Positions 8,080 to 14,264 of a DNA stretch of 16,361 nucleotides are shown here, in pieces. Origin of the DNA: Desulfobulbus sp. (lineage in GTDB: Bacteria > Desulfobacterota > Desulfobulbia > Desulfobulbales > Desulfobulbaceae); contig JAUVLX010000034.1 of NCBI GenBank assembly GCA_030600525.1, forward strand, positions 1 to 16,361, written 5' to 3'. Each line of letters starts with the position of its first letter. Positions within the stretch are counted from its first letter, which is position 1. The translations under genes were made by a program, and so were the position numbers. The notes under the pieces are model-generated. The model was not told where the DNA came from and made no database searches. It saw only the letters and a program-made list of their open reading frames with translations.

Positions 8080-9078
8080 ATGAGCTACTACGATTACCCA
8101 AAATATGTGTCTGTTGCCGAAAAAAAAACCACGGCTCAAAAAAAGATTAAGCAGTTACGGAAAAAAAATCCTAACATCCGCCCTGTAATTCTTGAAGGAA
8201 ATGCTCTGGCTACAACCTGGTGGGGCAAAGCGTGGAATAAAAACCTTGAGAGCTATGCTGACTACAGTAACCGTATCGGCCGTGGCCGCAGCTATGTCCG
8301 GCATCTTGCGGTGGTTGATCTCCAAATTACTGCCGGAAAAGTTACAGCTCTTGTCCAGGGCTCCATGGGCGCGCCCTATAAGGTGGTAATTTCCATCAAA
8401 AAGATGAAACAAAAAGACTGGCAGAGTATCAAAAAGGAATGCCAGTCCCGTCTTTCTTCCCTGCCAGATCTGCTGGCCGGAAAAATCCCCAAGGCGCTGC
8501 AAGAAATCTTTATGATTCAGGGCCAAGGGCTTTTCCCTACTCCTTCAGAAATAAGCTTTGACTGCAGCTGCCCGGACTGGGCCTCCATGTGTAAACATGT
8601 TGCTGCCACTCTGTATGGTGTAGGCGCACGTCTTGACGAAGACCCTGCTCTCTTTTTCACTTTACGACAGGCTACCATTGATGATCTGGTCAGCCAGGCA
8701 GTGCAAGGTAAAGCATCATCAATAATAGAAAAAACAACAACGAAAAGCAGCAGTAAGGTTATCGCGGATGATAAACTCTCTGATCTGTTTGGTCTTGATA
8801 TGGATGATCTTGTTCCGGTCAAACCCGTCAAGAAAACCAAGCCAAAGGTGAAGAAGGGAAAAGCGACACCGCAAAAAACCTTGCAGGAATTCCCCACGGC
8901 AATTGCTCTGGTTGAACATTGCGTTAATCAAAGCAAGGATGGTTTCAGCATCAAGGAGCTGCAGCAGAGCACTGGTTTTGGAGCCAAAAAATTATATGGT
9001 ATTCTTTTTCGTCTGAAAAAACAGGGTAAGGTGAAGTGTCCCGCTTACGGTGTCTATCAAAAGATTCTCTCCAAATAG
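8080..9078 (+). CDS. SWIM zinc-finger protein, partner of the SNF2 helicase
   Basis: Contains a complete SWIM motif (C-x-C-x6-C-x-H): C162, C164, C171 and H173 in FDCSCPDWASMCKHVAATLYG (the first 20 residues from 160). SWIM fingers bind DNA or proteins and are widely found next to SNF2 ATPases. The N-terminal 150 residues contain TTWWGKAWNKNLE and YSNRIGRGRSYVRHLAV, typical of bacterial SWIM proteins. A Lys/Pro-rich linker (about 255-275) leads to a C-terminal segment (about 280-330, FSIKELQQSTGFGAKKLYGIL) that looks like a small winged-helix domain. The gene begins 18 bases after the helicase stop and overlaps no other gene. The first codons contain three long A-tracts (9, 7 and 8 A) that could cause slippage. 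The protein is predicted cytoplasmic, with no signal peptide. Confidence 0.88.
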   Translation: MSYYDYPKYVSVAEKKTTAQKKIKQLRKKNPNIRPVILEGNALATTWWGKAWNKNLESYADYSNRIGRGRSYVRHLAVVDLQITAGKVTALVQGSMGAPYKVVISIKKMKQKDWQSIKKECQSRLSSLPDLLAGKIPKALQEIFMIQGQGLFPTPSEISFDCSCPDWASMCKHVAATLYGVGARLDEDPALFFTLRQATIDDLVSQAVQGKASSIIEKTTTKSSSKVIADDKLSDLFGLDMDDLVPVKPVKKTKPKVKKGKATPQKTLQEFPTAIALVEHCVNQSKDGFSIKELQQSTGFGAKKLYGILFRLKKQGKVKCPAYGVYQKILSK

Positions 9079-9215
9079 CCATAACTGGGCCAACGGTCCA
9101 AAAAGGTTCCCATTAACATCCACTGCTGCTTTCGCAGGGTGTTCCCTGTCATACTCTTTTTCCAACATAAATTCAGATCGAGTGATGTCCGATTTAAATT
9201 TTACAAGCGACAGTG

Positions 9216-9241
9216 TTTTTTCTTTGCGAAAAAAGAAAAAA
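9216..9241. repeat. A/T-rich perfect inverted repeat
   Basis: TTTTTTCTTT (9216-9225) pairs with AAAGAAAAAA (9232-9241) around a GCGAAA loop, giving a perfect 10-base stem with one G-C pair. It could end transcripts weakly in either direction, or act as a bent-DNA site between the SWIM gene and the pst promoter. With so little GC in the stem, an efficient intrinsic terminator is doubtful. Confidence 0.4.
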
Positions 9242-9302
9242 TTACGCGCAAGTCCCTAACCGAACACTACTGATTAGCACCCTTTTCCAAGTCCCTTTTT
9301 TG

Positions 9303-9320
9303 CTGTTATTTGTCTTTACT
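9303..9320 (+). promoter_or_regulatory. possible Pho-box-like repeat upstream of pstS
   Basis: CTGTTAT (9303-9309), four spacer bases, then CTTTACT (9314-9320) has the 7+4+7 layout of a PhoB box (ideal half CTGTCAT). The first half matches at 6 of 7 positions and the second at only 4 of 7. It lies about 125 bases before the pstS start. Control of pst operons by PhoB is well known, but this particular site is weakly supported. A single perfect CTGTCAT at 9146-9152 has no partner. Confidence 0.22.
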
Positions 9321-9432
9321 ATCAAACATCAAGATACCCTGTTCATCACGCGAAACAGATAGAAATTTCCTATTTGCTAAATAGCATCGCCATATAGTAA
9401 TGTTGCTCGGTTTTCATACATCATTTCTACTT

Positions 9433-9438
9433 GGAGGA
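9433..9438 (+). promoter_or_regulatory. strong ribosome binding site of pstS
   Basis: GGAGGA lies 5 bases before the ATG at 9444. It is among the strongest binding sites in the window and fits a periplasmic binding protein made in excess over the membrane subunits that follow. Confidence 0.75.
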
Positions 9439-9443
9439 ACTCA

Positions 9444-10286
9444 ATGAGGAAAAATATTTTTTCAATACCAATAGTTATCACTGCGGCTATTCTTTTTCTG
9501 TTTTCTGCATCATGGTCCATCGCATCTGATGATCTATCGTCCTTTGCTCAACAAAAAGGAACCCTTCGTATTGCTGGCGGAACAGCGCATATCCCAGTGA
9601 TGAAGGAGGCTGCTAAACAGATCATCAACTTTAATCCAAAAATTCACATCTCAATTGCCGGTGGTGGGTCCGGTCTTGGTATCAAACAGGCTGGAGAGGG
9701 ATTGGTTGATATTGGTAACGCTGGCCGCAAACCCAGTGACCAGGAAATCCAAAAATTCGATTTAAAACTCCTTAAATGGGCTGTGGACGGAGTTGGAGCA
9801 GTAGTACACCCCACCAATAAGGTACAGTCACTCACCAGTACCCAGCTCCAGGATATCTATTCTGGTAAGATCGGAAACTGGAACGAAGTCGGTGGTATTG
9901 ATCGCCAAATCGACCTGTTCACCAGGGATGAAGCCAGTGGTACTCGAAAAGTTTTTTGGAAAAAAGCACTGGCAAAGGGTGATATTTCCACCAAGGCTAA
10001 CGTTGTCGTTTCCAATGGTGCCATGAAAACTGCTGTTGCGGGCGACCCGTTTGCCATCGGCTTTGTCTCTGTCGGCCACATAGATGGATCTGTTACTCCG
10101 GTGGCTCTTGATGGAATAACTCCCACCTTGGAAACCGTTCGCAGCGGTAAATACGGCGTAGCCCGTGGTCTGTATAGCCTGACCAAAGGAGAACCGACCG
10201 GACTTGCCAAACTGTTTCTTGACTTCCTGGTAAGCCCCACTGGCCAGCAGATTGTTGCAGACAAGGGATTTATACCGGTCAGGTGA
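9444..10286 (+). CDS. pstS: periplasmic phosphate-binding protein of the Pst ABC transporter
   Basis: Captures phosphate in the periplasm and hands it to PstCA. The first ~27 residues form a Sec signal peptide: basic MRKN, a hydrophobic core, then SWSIA before SDD, with no lipobox Cys. Typical phosphate-binding loops follow: GGTAHIP (45-51), AGGGSGLG (72-79) and RDEASGTR (161-168). VDIGNAGRKPSDQE is the usual dipole-coordinating segment of this class. At 280 residues it belongs to the compact PBP-like class and is shorter than E. coli PstS (~346). Its stop TGA overlaps the pstC ATG by one base. A related anion (molybdate, tungstate) is conceivable for this fold, but the neighbours point to phosphate. 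Confidence 0.92.
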   Translation: MRKNIFSIPIVITAAILFLFSASWSIASDDLSSFAQQKGTLRIAGGTAHIPVMKEAAKQIINFNPKIHISIAGGGSGLGIKQAGEGLVDIGNAGRKPSDQEIQKFDLKLLKWAVDGVGAVVHPTNKVQSLTSTQLQDIYSGKIGNWNEVGGIDRQIDLFTRDEASGTRKVFWKKALAKGDISTKANVVVSNGAMKTAVAGDPFAIGFVSVGHIDGSVTPVALDGITPTLETVRSGKYGVARGLYSLTKGEPTGLAKLFLDFLVSPTGQQIVADKGFIPVR

Positions 10287-11143
10287 TGCTACGGAGCTAT
10301 TCGCTGAGCGAATACACATTTTTAACAGCGGCAGTTTTCAGCGGGATGCTCACCGCCGCTGTCTTTTGTTTCCTCTTCTATTTCGGATTGCCCTTGCTGC
10401 AGTCAGGCCAACTGGCTGATTTGCTGTTTTCTTCCTGGTCACCCGGCAAAGGGTTGTATGGCATTTATCCAATGCTGCTCTCCAGTTTAACCCTGGCCTC
10501 TCTCAGTATGCTCATTAGTTTTCCGGTGAGCATTGGCTGCAGTTTTATCATTACCGCCCTTGCACCGATTCGATTGCGACGTGTCCTGCTAGCCATGATA
10601 CGAGTGATGACCGGCATCCCTACCGTAGTGTACAGTTTTGCCGCCCTGTTTTTTTTGGTACCGCTCATGCGCAACCTTATCGGGCATGGAAGTGGAATGA
10701 GTATCCTCACGGCTGCACCGGTGCTCGCTCTGGTTATAGCACCGACCATGATACTTTTTTTTGTGAACAGCTTTAACAAGGTCTCACCCCGCTTTACTCT
10801 GGCAGCAGAAGCTCTTGGCTGTACTAAAATACAAAAGATTCTCTACGTAATATTGCCCCAGGCATGGCCAGGGGTTATCAATGGTGTTCTGCTGGGGTTT
10901 GGTCGGGCCATGGGTGACACCATGGTCAGCCTGATGCTTGCTGGAAACAGTACCGCAGTTCCGGAAGCCGTAACCGATTCTGCCAGAACCCTTACCGCGC
11001 ATATAGCCCTTGTCCTGGCTTTTGATTTCGATTCAATGGAATTCAAATCCATTTTCGTCTGTGGACTCTGTCTCTACCTGCTGACAGCTTCGCTGATGTT
11101 GCTCTTTCGCCTTTCTACTGCGTATTTTTCCAAGGGGAGATGA
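10286..11143 (+). CDS. pstC: phosphate ABC transporter permease PstC
   Basis: One of the two membrane subunits that form the phosphate channel. Six hydrophobic segments span the 285 residues. The cytoplasmic coupling loop, contacting PstB, is EALGCTKIQKILYVILPQ (175-192) followed by GFGRAMGDT (204-212), the EAA-type signature of binding-protein-dependent permeases. The pattern RAMGDT for the more common RAxGET is usual in PstC proteins. The ATG at 10286 shares one base with the pstS stop (TGATG); a GTG one codon earlier is possible. No separate ribosome binding site is evident, so it probably depends on translational coupling with pstS. It is shorter than E. coli PstC (319), mainly at the N-terminus and the periplasmic loops. 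Confidence 0.92.
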   Translation: MLRSYSLSEYTFLTAAVFSGMLTAAVFCFLFYFGLPLLQSGQLADLLFSSWSPGKGLYGIYPMLLSSLTLASLSMLISFPVSIGCSFIITALAPIRLRRVLLAMIRVMTGIPTVVYSFAALFFLVPLMRNLIGHGSGMSILTAAPVLALVIAPTMILFFVNSFNKVSPRFTLAAEALGCTKIQKILYVILPQAWPGVINGVLLGFGRAMGDTMVSLMLAGNSTAVPEAVTDSARTLTAHIALVLAFDFDSMEFKSIFVCGLCLYLLTASLMLLFRLSTAYFSKGR

Positions 11144-12021
11144 TGCGCAAACTTGTTGAAACCTGTATCACTGCGTTCTCCTGGATCGCACTTTTCCTAC
11201 TGATAGCGGCCCTTTTCACCCTTATCGCGTATCTCGTGCAAAAGGGGGCCAGCAGTATTGAATTAGGCCTGTTCTTTGGTGACACCTCACCTCTGGATGC
11301 GTTAATGCTCAAGCGACAGGTCTTTGACGGACTTTTCCCAGCCATCGCAGGTACTCTTTTTCTTATAATCGGCTCAATGTTGATTGCCATACCGATCGGT
11401 GTTGCTGGTGGCGTATACCTGGCAGAGTATTGCAGGGGAAAGATGAAACCGCTGTTTAATCTGACCTTTGACATCCTGGCTGGAGTGCCTTCCATTGTGG
11501 TAGGATTGGCAGGCCTTTTGCTGACAATTGTACTAAATCGACATTTTCCTGGCCAAATTGCTCCCTGCCTTTTGCTTTCCTGTTGCTGCCTGGCCTTACT
11601 GGTTCTTCCGTATCTTATTCGAACCACGCAAACAGCACTTGAATCCATTGACCCGCTCATCCGCAAGACAGCACCAGCACTCGGGGCTTCAAGGTTGCAA
11701 AACATTACACAGGTATTGCTGCCACACTCCATAAATGACATTGTTTCCGGTATCATTCTGGCCACTGGCCGCTGCGCAGAAGACACTGCAGTGATCATGC
11801 TCACCGGAGTTGTTGCAACAGCCGGTTTCCCCCGATCCCTTTTCGGTCAGTACGAAGCGCTCCCCTTTTATATCTACTATATTTCGTCTCAATACACCGG
11901 CCCTGACGAATTAGCCCAAGGCTTTGGAGCTGCCATCATTTTGTTGCTGCTCTGTATCGGGCTGCTGGCCCTTGCTCTGTGGATACAACGACGATTTACA
12001 AGCTTCTTGCTCTTCAGGTAA
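11143..12021 (+). CDS. pstA: phosphate ABC transporter permease PstA
   Basis: The second membrane subunit of the phosphate channel, 292 residues with about six hydrophobic segments (first at ~10-32, last ending near the C-terminal IQRRF). The segment IAIPIGVAGGVYLAEY (81-96) and DILAGVPSIVVGLAGL (110-125) are characteristic of PstA. The coupling loop runs APALGASRLQNITQVLLP (177-194) to ATGRCAEDTA (207-216). The usual RAxGETAP is changed to RCAEDTA, so the conserved Gly is missing here. Two starts are possible. ATG 11143 lies 4 bases after AAGGGGA (11132-11138) and is preferred; ATG 11140 would leave almost no spacing. It overlaps the pstC stop as TGATG, as in the previous junction. Confidence 0.91.
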   Translation: MRKLVETCITAFSWIALFLLIAALFTLIAYLVQKGASSIELGLFFGDTSPLDALMLKRQVFDGLFPAIAGTLFLIIGSMLIAIPIGVAGGVYLAEYCRGKMKPLFNLTFDILAGVPSIVVGLAGLLLTIVLNRHFPGQIAPCLLLSCCCLALLVLPYLIRTTQTALESIDPLIRKTAPALGASRLQNITQVLLPHSINDIVSGIILATGRCAEDTAVIMLTGVVATAGFPRSLFGQYEALPFYIYYISSQYTGPDELAQGFGAAIILLLLCIGLLALALWIQRRFTSFLLFR

Positions 12022-12740
12022 TGATTGTGAACACAAACATAAAAATTCAAACACATTCGCTTTGTTTTTATTACTACAAACAAAAGGTGCTGCGAGATAT
12101 CAGCCTCCAACTTCCTGCCAATAAGATTACCGCGATTACAGGCCCATCAGGATCGGGCAAGTCTACCTTACTCATGGCCTTTAATAGACTGTGGGAAGAA
12201 ATTGAGGGTTGCAAAATTTCAGGAAATGTTTTCATGAATCTCAATGGCCAAAACACCAATATTTACGCCCCCGCACTCCCTGTGCTTGAACTGCGTCGTA
12301 AGGTCGGGATGGTGTTTCAACAGCCCAATCCCCTGCCCATGTCCATCAGCAAAAACATCGCTTTTCCCCTGCGACTGGCCCACATAAGCAACAAAAACCT
12401 TATCAGTGACAGCGTCGAAGCATCACTCAGGAAAGTATCTCTGTGGGAGGAAGTCAAGGATCGTCTTAACGATGATGCACGATTGCTCTCTGGTGGTCAA
12501 CAACAACGACTTTGCCTTGCAAGAGCCCTTGTATTGAGCCCTGAAGTCCTGTTACTTGATGAACCCACTTCTTCACTTGACCCAGAGGCGAGCGCTGCCA
12601 TAGAGGAACTCCTACTTTCTCTGAAAACAAAATGCACCCTGGTTATGGTTTCCCATTACCAGGACCAGATTCAACGTATAGCGGATCGTCATGTTAAGGT
12701 TTTAAACGGGCAATGCAGCATCAACCATAGGCAAGCCTAA
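12021..12740 (+). CDS. pstB: phosphate ABC transporter ATP-binding protein PstB
   Basis: Hydrolyses ATP to power phosphate import. All ABC motifs are present: Walker A GPSGSGKST (41-49, K47), Q-loop FQQPNPLPMS (Q100/Q101 region), signature LSGGQQQR (156-163), Walker B LLLDEPTSSLDP with D180/E181, and the H-loop His at 212. PNPLPMSI and the long GCKISGNVFMN insert before it are characteristic of PstB. At 239 residues it is slightly short for the family (~250-260). A longer open frame begins at 11979, but that start lies inside pstA. The ATG at 12021 overlaps the pstA stop (TAATG) in the same way as the earlier junctions. No phoU follows, so the usual PhoU link to PhoR/PhoB must be encoded elsewhere or be missing. 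Confidence 0.93.
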   Translation: MIVNTNIKIQTHSLCFYYYKQKVLRDISLQLPANKITAITGPSGSGKSTLLMAFNRLWEEIEGCKISGNVFMNLNGQNTNIYAPALPVLELRRKVGMVFQQPNPLPMSISKNIAFPLRLAHISNKNLISDSVEASLRKVSLWEEVKDRLNDDARLLSGGQQQRLCLARALVLSPEVLLLDEPTSSLDPEASAAIEELLLSLKTKCTLVMVSHYQDQIQRIADRHVKVLNGQCSINHRQA

Positions 12741-12772
12741 AGGACATGCAACCCATTGCCAAGGAATTGAGA

Positions 12773-12789
12773 TCCTCAGCCAATGAGGA
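12773..12789 (+). terminator. weak hairpin after pstB
   Basis: TCCTCA (12773-12778) pairs with TGAGGA (12784-12789) around a 5-base loop, followed by CTCTTTG. The 6-base stem and poor T-tract make it at best a weak terminator, 32 bases after the pstB stop. It is the only candidate for ending the pst operon before the convergent Cache gene. Confidence 0.25.
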
Positions 12790-12837
12790 CTCTTTGTAGC
12801 CATAACTTCACTCTTTGGCACATCATTTTTCATACAC

Positions 12838-12893
12838 AAAAAAAAGCTCGCAACCTAACAGGAAGAAGAGACTTCCTGCCGGCATTGCGAGCC
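12838..12893 (-). terminator. two-stem intrinsic terminator of the Cache gene
   Basis: Read on the minus strand, GCTCGCAA (12886-12893) pairs with TTGCGAGC (12847-12854). Enclosed between them is a second perfect 7-base hairpin, CAGGAAG (12873-12879) with CTTCCTG (12860-12866). The outer stem is followed directly by nine T (12846-12838). This is a strong Rho-independent terminator in layout, 55 bases beyond the stop of the Cache gene. It might also slow read-through from pstB on the other strand, but there is no T-tract in that direction. Confidence 0.82.
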
Positions 12894-12947
12894 CTTTCAA
12901 GCTGCAAAATCGCAGCTAATACTCAAATATCTGATGTAGCTTGCAGG

Positions 12948-13427
12948 TTAATACATCATCCCACCAACATAAATTCCGGCCCCAACAAGAAGTTTTTTTG
13001 ACGGAACTCTATAGATATAAGTAATTTTTTTAGAGGGTGATTTTTTACCGGGCTTGGGCCACATATAATCCACCCATCCCTCTCCTGGATTCTTTGCCAC
13101 ATTGACGAAACTAACAAATATCGCTTTACCGATGGAATCGGTTTCTAAAAGCACATGTTTTTGCAGCATAAGTTCAGGCTGCATGGGATGCGCTATCACC
13201 TTTCCCTCCAAATCCATTAAAAACACATAAGAATCTTTCCAGACAAAGGGACCGTGAGGATCGCTGATTATTTTAATAGCTTCATCCAGGCCTTTGGCAT
13301 TTACGAGTGCTGCTGCTTCATGGCTCTTGGCAACGCATTCTTCGGTTGTTGCCTTTTCCACAGCAAATGCCTGAGAGGACAAAAGAACCAAAACTGAAAG
13401 TGCTAGAGCAATAAGGGGTTTTCGCAT
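12948..13427 (-). CDS. secreted single Cache-domain protein
   Basis: A 159-residue predicted periplasmic protein. The first 22 residues are a clear Sec signal peptide (MRKPLIALALSVLVLLSSQA then FA). The mature part matches single-Cache (sCache_2-type) sensor modules: AAALVNAKGLDEAIKIISDP, VFLMDLEGKVIAHPMQPEL, VNVAKNPGEGWVDYMWPKPG, and the closing KKLLVGAGIYVG. Cache domains normally sit outside the membrane in chemoreceptors or kinases and bind small ligands such as carboxylates; here nothing else is attached. An in-frame ATG at 13466 gives 13 extra residues before the signal peptide. The ATG at 13427, with AAGGA (13440-13436) 8 bases before it, is preferred. It lies 216 bases downstream of the AceTr transporter gene on the same strand. 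A free ligand-binding or partner-sensing role is inference. Confidence 0.85.
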   Translation of the reverse strand: MRKPLIALALSVLVLLSSQAFAVEKATTEECVAKSHEAAALVNAKGLDEAIKIISDPHGPFVWKDSYVFLMDLEGKVIAHPMQPELMLQKHVLLETDSIGKAIFVSFVNVAKNPGEGWVDYMWPKPGKKSPSKKITYIYRVPSKKLLVGAGIYVGGMMY

Positions 13428-13565
13428 TGTATATATCCTTTTTTTATTTCTTTTCATAAAACCCACCGTAAGAGACGGATGAGTCAGGGCCTGTCCTTAA
13501 ATGAGAAGTGATAGTCAAATTCAGGTAAGCTCCAACTCCGAAACGTGTAAAAAACTTTACCGCAA

Positions 13566-13582
13566 AAATATCATTGATATTT
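13566..13582. repeat. 17-base palindrome upstream of the Cache gene
   Basis: AAATATCA (13566-13573) and TGATATTT (13575-13582) are perfect inverted repeats around a single T. The site lies between the AceTr stop and the Cache start, about 140 bases before the latter. The short symmetric form is like that of a dimeric repressor/activator operator rather than an RNA hairpin (one-base loop). No regulator can be named. Confidence 0.35.
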
Positions 13583-13643
13583 CGAAGATAAAACATTTAA
13601 CACACCGCAGAAATTCGGAAAAAATACCTTTGTGGAATGGCCA

Positions 13644-14213
13644 CTATTTGATCCATGCCCTTCCCACCGGCAGAACATTTCTACCAAATACCTGTGCATA
13701 AATAGCACTGGCCATCATATACCAGGCTGCGGCGGCACAAAGTAAAAGCTCATACCCTGCAACTTTTGTCATTTGAGGATAACCAAAATGTGCCAGGTCA
13801 AGAAGAATGAAGCCAATCAGAAGCAGGGTAAAAGTTAATCCCATGGCTCCATGAACTTTCATAGCCGGAATCCACATGATAAAGGTATAAATCGTCCAGG
13901 CTACCAAATACCAGCCAACGTCAGTTGTGCTGCAATGATAAATGTTAAAATGGTTAAGGATAAAAATTATCCCAAGGCCTATCCAGAAGGCCCCGTAGGA
14001 TACAAAAGCGCTATAGCCAAAATTATTGCCACATTTAAACTCCTGAAAACCGGCATACATCTGGGCAAAACCGCCATAAATAAAGGCAAGTGCTACAATC
14101 GGCCCAATATCACATAAACCAATATTGTGCACTTGCAAAAGCATGGTAGTTAAGGCGAATCCTGCAAGCCCGACGACTGCCGGATTTCCTTGAGCTGTTT
14201 CTCCATTCGACAT
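13644..14213 (-). CDS. AceTr-family acetate/succinate transporter (SatP/YaaH type)
   Basis: An inner-membrane carboxylate transporter of the AceTr (GPR1/FUN34/YaaH) family, which moves acetate or succinate with protons. The family signature NPAVVGLAGF is at residues 10-19, followed by TTMLLQVHNIG. A second signature runs from YGGFAQMYAGFQEFKCGN to FGYSAFVSYGAFWIG. Six hydrophobic segments fill its 189 residues, as in E. coli SatP (188). A longer in-frame start at 14294 exists, but ATG 14213 has an excellent ribosome binding site, AGGAGGTT (14227-14220), and gives the usual N-terminus. Its leader carries a terminator-like hairpin at 14241-14264. The Cache-domain gene follows on the same strand. 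The transported acid is not decided by the sequence. Confidence 0.92.
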   Translation of the reverse strand: MSNGETAQGNPAVVGLAGFALTTMLLQVHNIGLCDIGPIVALAFIYGGFAQMYAGFQEFKCGNNFGYSAFVSYGAFWIGLGIIFILNHFNIYHCSTTDVGWYLVAWTIYTFIMWIPAMKVHGAMGLTFTLLLIGFILLDLAHFGYPQMTKVAGYELLLCAAAAWYMMASAIYAQVFGRNVLPVGRAWIK

Positions 14214-14240
14214 TAAATGAACCTCCTGGCAAAAGATAAT

Positions 14241-14264
14241 AAAAAGCCACCCCCAACGGGGGTG
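14241..14264 (-). promoter_or_regulatory. terminator-like hairpin in the AceTr leader
   Basis: On the minus strand, CACCCCC (14264-14258) pairs perfectly with GGGGGTG (14254-14248) across a 3-base loop, then GC and five T (14245-14241). This has the form of an intrinsic terminator, and it lies only about 27 bases before the AceTr start codon. No gene is evident just upstream on that strand, so it may act as an attenuator in the leader. Alternatively it ends a small or lost upstream transcript. Confidence 0.5.

Larger units (their letters stand above)
9079..9443 (+). other. non-coding stretch between the SWIM gene and pstS
   Basis: These 365 bases hold no convincing gene. A 69-codon open frame (9050-9259) overlaps the SWIM gene, has no ribosome binding site and is low in complexity, so it is not called. 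The stretch contains an A/T-only hairpin (9216-9241), a possible Pho-box-like tandem (9303-9320) and, near the end, the pstS ribosome binding site. The pst promoter must lie here, but no textbook -35/-10 pair at 16-18 bases is apparent. That is common for activator-dependent promoters. Confidence 0.6.

Noticed and set aside
9050..9259. 69-codon open frame overlapping the SWIM gene 3' end
   Set aside because: No ribosome binding site, biased composition at its end (Arg/Lys run made by the A/T hairpin), and no family resemblance.
9828..10319. 163-codon open frame on the minus strand opposite pstS
   Set aside because: Shadow of pstS; no recognisable domain and no independent start signal.
11115..11804. 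229-codon open frame on the minus strand opposite pstA
   Set aside because: pstA is certain on the + strand; the antisense frame has low-complexity Ser/Arg-rich content and no ribosome binding site or family match.
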